DNA of 13,547 bases from Burkholderiaceae bacterium (GTDB lineage: Bacteria > Pseudomonadota > Gammaproteobacteria > Burkholderiales > Burkholderiaceae). Shown here piece by piece: positions 6,624 through 11,155 of this stretch. The stretch is from assembly GCA_947470165.1 (NCBI GenBank), contig CANISN010000022.1, positions 1 to 13,547 on the forward strand. The letters run 5' to 3'. The translations under genes and the position numbers were made by a program. The first letter of the stretch is position 1. Each line of letters starts with the position of its first letter. Under the pieces are notes generated by a model. The model was not told the origin of the DNA. It did not search any database and worked only from the letters and a program-made list of their open reading frames with translations.

Positions 6624-7097
6624 TTAATAACCATCCGTTTTTTGCATTGGCAATACATTATTGAGGAGCTCATCACCCTCCTGCTCGCCTACTAATTGAT
6701 CTAATACATCTGAAAGTAAGCACTTTAAATTGCCATTCACCTTAGCATCCGGATGAACATTAATTTGTGAATAAGTAACATCCCCATTAACTATGGCGCC
6801 AGGATAAATTTCAACGCGTCCTTTTGCATAAACCGAGCCCTCGATACGACCAATAATGATGGCATGGGAACTATGAATATTGCCCTCTAGAAACCCTGTC
6901 TTGCTAACCACCGCGGTGTAACCCTCTTTAGATTCAGCAGAGTCCTCTTCTTGATAAATATCCCCAACTAGGTGGCCAGATAAAAAGAGGTTTCCGCGAT
7001 GAGTAACATCGCCCTTAACCGAAGATCCACTACCAATTGTGCTTGCATAACTGAGTTGTGTATCGGCCATAGGGCCTTTTTTTGAAAACTCGAACAT
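6624..7097 (-). CDS. Bactofilin 1
   Basis: A 157-residue bactofilin, a polymer-forming cytoskeletal protein built on a right-handed beta-helix. The core (about 19-125) shows the family repeats: IGSGSSVKGDV at 21, LSGHLVGDI at 39, FLEGNI at 69, IIGRIEGSVYAKGRVEIYPGAIVNGDVTY from 81 (given in pieces: GRIEGSV, GRVEIYPGA, VNGDVTY) and AKVNGNL at 118. A loop of about ten acidic and polar residues (EEDSAESKEG, 50-59) interrupts the helix, which is unusual. The N-terminus MFEFSKKGPM has the short aromatic/lysine motif often linked to membrane binding in bactofilins. The C-terminus is a 30-residue acidic tail. GAGGTG lies five bases before the ATG. It follows the RodZ-like gene with 37 bp between them, so both are probably one transcript. 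Confidence 0.9.
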   Translation of the reverse strand: MFEFSKKGPMADTQLSYASTIGSGSSVKGDVTHRGNLFLSGHLVGDIYQEEDSAESKEGYTAVVSKTGFLEGNIHSSHAIIIGRIEGSVYAKGRVEIYPGAIVNGDVTYSQINVHPDAKVNGNLKCLLSDVLDQLVGEQEGDELLNNVLPMQKTDGY

Positions 7098-7102
7098 TTC
7101 AA

Positions 7103-7108
7103 CACCTC
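7103..7108 (-). promoter_or_regulatory. Ribosome-binding site of bactofilin 1
   Basis: The minus strand reads GAGGTG at 7108-7103, five bases before ATG at 7097. It lies in the 37-bp gap after the RodZ-like gene and is among the strongest sites in the window, consistent with a highly made structural protein. Confidence 0.65.
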
Positions 7109-7134
7109 AAAAAATGAGCTCGCACAATAGCGGA

Positions 7135-8154
7135 CTATAAAATAACTTCTACCAACTTGATCTGTTTTGATCCTGCGCTAGGAAGTCGAACCTTCCAACC
7201 CTGAAAATACATTTCTGCATTATCTAAATCTTGTCCAAGAACAGTAAATGGCGCCACCCCCTTAAAAACATGTGCAGTATTAGCCTCCATGCCAACAACC
7301 AACTGCTTGCCACTCGCATCAATAAAACAGATCGTTTGTTTAATTAATGTTTTTAAATTAACAACATCACCTGCTTTTGAGGGACTTGGAGATTGATAAC
7401 TAAATATTTGCCCTTCTGGCTTAAAGGGGCACTGACCTGGAGCGAGCGGTACTTCGGCTGACTTTACCTCAGGACTTACGGCAGGCTCATTTGGCATTTC
7501 TATCTTACTCCCCTCAGCCCCATCCTTAGTCAATTGTGCAGGGGAATTCTCCTGAGTTGCGAGCTTACGATCCATTAGGGATGACAGCTGATAAGTAAGC
7601 TCATACTTTTCATTGAGGCCATAAAAAGTTCCGGCAATGACTAAGCCGATAAGCAGATAGAAAACTGGCTTTGGCGGGAGCTTGGATACATAACTAGACT
7701 CTGGCCCAGAAACAACTCCACCGACTTTTTCTGTAAGCAACTCCTGCCACTCTAGACGCTCTGTGATGGCAGAATCTAGCGGGCTAGTCAAAGGCTTTCC
7801 TTGTGGGGATGACAAATTTGCCTCTGGGCTTGTTACGTCAAGTCCATCTTCACTTTTTACCCCATCTAACAAGACCTCTTCAAGACCCTCTTTACTCTCA
7901 ATAGCGGACTGCGGATAGGATAAATACTCCGATTCAGAAAGATTTAATGATTTACCAACCCGTTTCGCAGCATTAATTTTGAGTGGAAAATTATAGAAAG
8001 AAGTCATGCCCCCCTCCTCCAACTCCAAAATCATCTTTGCGGACAAGCAGCATAAGTTGGCTAGCTCTAAGCGCTCGAGCTTCCTGGCCTCTCTTGCTGT
8101 TTTGAGTGCTGATCCAATCACATCTGGCAAGGGGCTATTCATTACTGGTGACAT
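7135..8154 (-). CDS. RodZ-like membrane protein (HTH, one TM helix, DUF4115-like C-terminus)
   Basis: A 339-residue bitopic protein with RodZ architecture. Residues 11-73 form the RodZ-type helix-turn-helix (IGSALKTAREARKLERLELA, then LELEEGG); in RodZ this domain touches the actin-like MreB. The usual tyrosine-rich end of that domain (VYxRGFLRxYA) is replaced by FPLKINAAKRVGKSLNL. A 90-residue acidic linker leads to a membrane helix at about 163-181 (PVFYLLIGLVIAGTFYGL). A periplasmic linker ends in a RodZ C-terminal-type beta domain (264-336: ICFIDASGKQLVVGME, then FKGVAPFTVLG). AAGGA sits 10 bases before the ATG at 8154; ATG 8142 is an alternative. True rodZ usually neighbours ispG, which is absent here, so this is probably a paralog recruited to the bactofilin gene that follows it. 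Confidence 0.8.
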   Translation of the reverse strand: MSPVMNSPLPDVIGSALKTAREARKLERLELANLCCLSAKMILELEEGGMTSFYNFPLKINAAKRVGKSLNLSESEYLSYPQSAIESKEGLEEVLLDGVKSEDGLDVTSPEANLSSPQGKPLTSPLDSAITERLEWQELLTEKVGGVVSGPESSYVSKLPPKPVFYLLIGLVIAGTFYGLNEKYELTYQLSSLMDRKLATQENSPAQLTKDGAEGSKIEMPNEPAVSPEVKSAEVPLAPGQCPFKPEGQIFSYQSPSPSKAGDVVNLKTLIKQTICFIDASGKQLVVGMEANTAHVFKGVAPFTVLGQDLDNAEMYFQGWKVRLPSAGSKQIKLVEVIL

Positions 8155-8279
8155 GCGATTGATATCCTTAGTTTACTGCACCGCAACAAATAAGTAGGGT
8201 ATATAAATTTGTATTATTTTCACAATCTTTTTATATTGAGCAATATTATCACTACACAGTTGATTTATTAAGTCCCCAT

Positions 8280-8309
8280 TTGTCTCAAATCCATGCTGAA
8301 TGTTAAAAT
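8280..8309 (+). promoter_or_regulatory. Sigma-70-type promoter of the 8360 gene
   Basis: TTGTCT (8280-8285) and TAAAAT (8304-8309) are 18 bp apart, matching the consensus hexamers at four and five of six positions. The start point would be near 8316, leaving a 44-base leader to the ATG at 8360. The promoter faces away from the RodZ-like gene in the 205-bp divergent spacer. Confidence 0.5.
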
Positions 8310-8359
8310 AGCATTGTTCGCCGGATAAACCCATGCAAACTTAGGATTAAATACACAAA

Positions 8360-8713
8360 ATGCAGCTCATTTGGATTTCAGGGTCGACCTCGACCATGAA
8401 GCAAATCAAAATCACTGGCAGAACGATGATTAAGATCGCCTTGCTATCTTTTAGCGCATTTATCCTATTTGGGATTGGTATCCATTTCTTGGGCTTTAGA
8501 GTGGCTATTCGATTTAGCCCCGAGATGACTAAGGAAATGGGTGGCGTCATCACTCGCAAGGAGATGGATGAAGTTGAGGCACACTATCGCGAGAATCTTC
8601 AGTTACTTCAGCAGCAAGTCCCCCTCATTGAGAGCAAGATTGATTCCCTGAAAAACTTGAAGGATCAGTTCTCTGAATTATCCACCCCCACCACCACAAA
8701 AAATAAGCCCTAA
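8360..8713 (+). CDS. Small bitopic membrane protein with C-terminal coiled coil
   Basis: The open frame gives 117 residues from the ATG at 8360, or 105 from the in-frame ATG at 8396, which would place the basic stretch MKQIKITGR directly before the membrane helix. Neither start has an ideally spaced ribosome-binding site (AGGA 13 bases before the first, AGGG 12 before the second). The hydrophobic helix (IALLSFSAFILFGIGIHFLG) spans about residues 25-44 of the long form. The remaining 70 residues are charged and predicted to form a coiled coil (EVEAHYRENLQLLQQQVPLI, then IDSLKNLKDQFSEL), likely periplasmic, followed by a threonine/proline-rich end. I do not recognise the family. It is divergent from the RodZ-like gene and upstream of bactofilin 2, so it may be an anchor or adaptor of that cytoskeleton. 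Confidence 0.7.
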   Translation: MQLIWISGSTSTMKQIKITGRTMIKIALLSFSAFILFGIGIHFLGFRVAIRFSPEMTKEMGGVITRKEMDEVEAHYRENLQLLQQQVPLIESKIDSLKNLKDQFSELSTPTTTKNKP

Positions 8714-8728
8714 TATAGGGCATTTTGC
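8707..8728 (+). terminator. Weak hairpin terminator after the 8360 gene
   Basis: GCCCTA (8707-8712) pairs with TAGGGC (8716-8721) around a 3-nt loop, followed by ATTTTG. The stem contains the stop codon of the gene. The short T-run makes it a weak terminator that may allow partial read-through into bactofilin 2. Confidence 0.5.
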
Positions 8729-8801
8729 TAGTTCAACACCCTCATATACAAACGATATTGTTATATTATTGGTTCATATTTAATACTTTAGGAAATTCGA
8801 T

Positions 8802-9206
8802 ATGAATGACAATAATCCAAAAGGCTCACTTTTTGTAGGCGAGGGGGTCGTTGTGAAGGGTACTTTTGAGGTTCCCGAGATGGCGGTTGTTGCTGGTTTA
8901 GTAGAAGGCGAACTTAATACCAAAGAAGTGCTAGTAGATACGACTGGAATTGTGAATGGTCGAATCAATGCAGAAGTTGTAGAGATTCGCGGTGAAGTCA
9001 CCCAAGGACTTCATGTAACCAATCACCTGAATGTTCGTTCCAGCGCCAAAATTACCGGCCTGACACAGTACGCTGAAATGAGCGTTGAAAAAGGCGCCAA
9101 ACTGAGCGGTGAATTAAGAGTAATTGATTCTGCTCCAGCTGCTTCAGGCTACTCCACATCTTCAGCGCAAAGTTATCAAAGCTCAGATCCTAGTGATGAT
9201 GAGTAA
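8802..9206 (+). CDS. Bactofilin 2
   Basis: A 134-residue bactofilin. The beta-helix core (about 9-108) carries the spaced glycine/hydrophobic repeats FVGEGVVVKGTFEV, VAGLVEGEL, GIVNGRI, VEIRGEVTQGL and AKLSGEL. It is shorter than the other two copies and has no N-terminal aromatic/lysine motif, starting MNDNNPKGSL instead, so it may not bind the membrane by itself. The C-terminus (about 110-134) is a low-complexity serine-rich tail ending in DPSDDE. The ATG has AGGA eight bases upstream. It is the only bactofilin on the plus strand and ends at a strong bidirectional terminator. Bactofilins form non-polar filaments without nucleotide and scaffold cell-wall enzymes, stalks or polar complexes; the partner here is not known. 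Confidence 0.87.
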   Translation: MNDNNPKGSLFVGEGVVVKGTFEVPEMAVVAGLVEGELNTKEVLVDTTGIVNGRINAEVVEIRGEVTQGLHVTNHLNVRSSAKITGLTQYAEMSVEKGAKLSGELRVIDSAPAASGYSTSSAQSYQSSDPSDDE

Positions 9207-9219
9207 GTTCTAGATCTCC

Positions 9220-9259
9220 AAAAAAATACCCCTAGTAGAGATATTAGGGGTATTTTTTT
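9220..9259. terminator. Perfect bidirectional intrinsic terminator
   Basis: A 15-bp perfect inverted repeat (9220-9234 and 9245-9259) with a 10-nt loop. The stem core TACCCCTA/TAGGGGTA is flanked by seven A on one side and seven T on the other, so it works on both strands. It separates bactofilin 2 (plus) from the 293-residue gene (minus), whose stop codon is only two bases away. Confidence 0.9.
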
Positions 9260-9261
9260 GT

Positions 9262-10143
9262 TTAGGAATTCACAGCAGGTTTATCGCCCATCGCATTCAT
9301 CATGGATAACATTTGAAAATAAGGCGGGGGAGGGTCATTAAATTCTGAATTATCAAACGCGGTAATTCTGGTCTTATCTATGGCCTTAAAAATTTCAGAA
9401 TCAAATTGAATACCTCTTGGGGCCTCATCCAATCTATATCCATTCGCATCTATTTTAGAAATCATTTTGACCACCTCAGCTCGTCCAGATTGAACTTTCA
9501 CAATCCAAACATCGGTATAGCCAGTCGTATCCCTAAAGAGAGTCCAGCGTCCCCAACTGACATCATCATCTTGCATGTATGAATCTTGCTCCAACACCTT
9601 TAGAACACTTCCGCTGTACTTGAAAGAAGCTGATAACACCTCATTAATATCGTTCATAAAATAATGGATTTTTGTCAGATCATCAAATTTGGGTATTTCT
9701 AATTGAGCCAGGTTTTGCTCATATTTTTTAAGAGACTTGACGCACCGATCTACCCTTAACTTGGGATCAAGCTCGACATTCTCAACTGGATCTAATTGCA
9801 AGGTCTCTTCAAGCGCCTGGGCTGCTTGCGAGTGAATAGATGAGAAAATAAATAAGGACTCAGGACTGATGCCGAAAGTATTAAACCAATATTTTTCAAT
9901 CTCCAATCCGGCTTGTGCTAACTGAGCATGCAGAAGGTCATCGTTTGGAAACTCTGTTTCGCAAGCATATAACCGATCCACTAAGCGGCTTGAACTGCCG
10001 TTAGCCTCTAGGATGTTTGCATGCCAGAAATTTTGAAAGCTATCGTATTTAAATCTCTCACAATAGAATTGGAAAACACATTGGTCAAATTGCAATTGAC
10101 CCATAGACGATGGCCCACCCTTTTTAAAATCAAATAAGCCCAT
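9262..10143 (-). CDS. Unknown 293-residue protein with a bactofilin-like N-terminal motif
   Basis: The ATG at 10143 is preceded by GAGGA at nine bases, so the start is firm. The protein is soluble, acidic, rich in aromatic residues and without signal peptide, membrane helix or a motif I know. The first half looks helical (LVDRLYACETEFPNDDLLHA, QAAQALEETLQLDP). The second half contains WGRWTLFRDTTGYTDVWIVKV (188-217 region; WGRW at 197-200), which looks like beta strands, and ends with a PPPP stretch at 271-274 and a methionine-rich tail (MLSMMNAMG). Its start, MGLFDFKKGGPSSM, resembles that of bactofilin 1, MFEFSKKGPM: aromatic residues, KKG, then P and M. It follows bactofilin 3 with about 50 bp between them. 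It may be a bactofilin client or regulator, but no function can be assigned. Confidence 0.85.
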   Translation of the reverse strand: MGLFDFKKGGPSSMGQLQFDQCVFQFYCERFKYDSFQNFWHANILEANGSSSRLVDRLYACETEFPNDDLLHAQLAQAGLEIEKYWFNTFGISPESLFIFSSIHSQAAQALEETLQLDPVENVELDPKLRVDRCVKSLKKYEQNLAQLEIPKFDDLTKIHYFMNDINEVLSASFKYSGSVLKVLEQDSYMQDDDVSWGRWTLFRDTTGYTDVWIVKVQSGRAEVVKMISKIDANGYRLDEAPRGIQFDSEIFKAIDKTRITAFDNSEFNDPPPPYFQMLSMMNAMGDKPAVNS

Positions 10144-10193
10144 TACTACTCATCCTCGACAATCAATTAATTTAAAGCGCCTACAAAGGCAAA

Positions 10194-10646
10194 TTATGTG
10201 CTTTTGATTTTGCTCCAATTAGCCTGAAAAATGGCTGCTGAATCAGTGTTCCCCTCAGGCTCCTCGCCATTTCTGGATATCATGAGGCCATTTAACTTAG
10301 CACCATGCTCAATTCCAAGCTGGCCATAAGTAATATCGCCACGCACTTCTGCGCCTTCATGTAATTCAACTCGTTCAGTGGCGTAAATATTACCCTCAAC
10401 TCGCCCTGCAACTAGCACTCTAAATGCATAGATATCGCCCTGCACAACACCCGTTCTCCCAAGAGCAATACTGACGCTTTTGCCTTGACGTGCTTCGATA
10501 TTGCCAATTACGCGACCGTCAATTCGCAGACTCTCATTAGCAACTAATCTTCCATGCACCTCGGTGGCGGGTCCCACGATCGTCTCAAAAGACTCCATGG
10601 TGGGCTGCAAGAATTTAATAGATTGTGATTTTTTGAATATCTGCAC
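10194..10646 (-). CDS. Bactofilin 3
   Basis: A bactofilin with the most canonical core of the three. From the preferred start it has 150 residues; in that numbering the beta-helix repeats are TIVGPATEVHGRL at 22, SLRIDGRVIGNIEA at 39, GVVQGDIYAFRVLVAGRVEGNI from 66, VELHEGAEVRGDITY at 93 and AKLNGL at 115. A polar tail of about 25 residues follows. The GTG at 10646 is preferred: AAAAGGA lies six bases upstream, and it yields the N-terminus (M)QIFKKSQSIKF, close to the aromatic/lysine membrane motif of bactofilins. The ATG at 10664 would add six residues (MSKGKQ) and has no ribosome-binding site. The gene has its own promoter (10689-10719) and leads into the 293-residue gene. Function is inferred as a filament scaffold at the inner membrane. 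Confidence 0.9.
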   Translation of the reverse strand: MQIFKKSQSIKFLQPTMESFETIVGPATEVHGRLVANESLRIDGRVIGNIEARQGKSVSIALGRTGVVQGDIYAFRVLVAGRVEGNIYATERVELHEGAEVRGDITYGQLGIEHGAKLNGLMISRNGEEPEGNTDSAAIFQANWSKIKST

Positions 10647-10652
10647 TTGTTT

Positions 10653-10659
10653 TCCTTTT
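10653..10659 (-). promoter_or_regulatory. Ribosome-binding site supporting GTG start of bactofilin 3
   Basis: The minus strand reads AAAAGGA at 10659-10653, six bases before GTG at 10646. It overlaps codons 2-4 of the longer frame from the ATG at 10664, which itself has no such site. Confidence 0.55.
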
Positions 10660-10688
10660 GACATCAGGCATATGCTGGGCGGGGGTCT

Positions 10689-10719
10689 ATTCTAGCGTGA
10701 TTTGGTCTTCTTCTGACAA
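10689..10719 (-). promoter_or_regulatory. Promoter of bactofilin 3
   Basis: On the minus strand TTGTCA (10719-10714) and TAGAAT (10694-10689) each match the consensus at five of six positions. The spacer is 19 bp, slightly long. Transcription would start near 10682, giving a leader of about 36 bases to the GTG. Confidence 0.5.
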
Positions 10720-10742
10720 GGGATTATCTGCAATCAAATTAA

Positions 10743-10762
10743 GCACTTAAGTTAGCAAGTGC
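10743..10762. repeat. Inverted repeat GCACTT...AAGTGC
   Basis: A 6-bp perfect inverted repeat with an 8-nt spacer, 24 bp upstream of the -35 box of bactofilin 3. On the minus strand it is followed by a short TTAATTTG. It may be an operator or a remnant terminator of whatever lies between 10816 and 11112. Confidence 0.3.
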
Positions 10763-10815
10763 AAACTTTATTAGGCCTTAATGCATACAGATAGAGATGG
10801 GGCCACTGCGATGAT

Positions 10816-11112
10816 TTAGAGACAAATCTGGGAAATTAGACAAATAGGCTGCATCCACAATATTTTCGTATTGCGAATATAAGCACCAATTTGCCTATCA
10901 GCGCTCATCGGGATCAAGGCCAAAGGATCTGGCGTGTTACCACTTATTTCAATAGTGGCAGCAGGGCCCGATCGCTCAACCTTTAAAGCCGATGGGATAG
11001 GATGGGCTCTCGTGGCCGCAGTGCTAGGAGCAATTTTTCGATTATGCAAAGTAGCATCGCCTCGATGGGTCGAGCTACTGAGATAAGAAGACTGAAGATT
11101 TAATTTATCCAA
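10816..11112 (-). other. Doubtful 98-codon open frame, possibly a gene remnant
   Basis: Between the hydroxyacid dehydrogenase gene and the bactofilin 3 promoter there is no convincing gene in about 490 bp. The longest frame begins with TTG at 11112; there is no ATG before codon 69 and no ribosome-binding site. The middle of the translation (VERSGPAATIEISGNTPDPL, then ALIPMSADRQIGAYIRN) reads somewhat like protein, whereas the last 18 residues (LWMQPICLISQICL) do not. This could be chance, or a small gene that has lost its start or taken a frameshift. No family is recognised. Confidence 0.2.
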
Positions 11113-11155
11113 TTGCTTTGCTCACTTAATCAATATAGGCAAATCTATTCATCAT

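Noticed and set aside
8321..8337. GG-N10-GC arrangement upstream of the 8360 gene, as in sigma-54 promoters
   Set aside because: Apart from the GG and GC the flanking consensus (TGGCAC, TTGCA) is mostly absent, and this spacing occurs often by chance. A sigma-70-like promoter nearby explains the gene better.
8780..9001. Threonine/serine-rich 73-codon frame on the minus strand
   Set aside because: It is the antisense of bactofilin 2; the composition merely reflects the complement of its valine/glycine-rich repeats.
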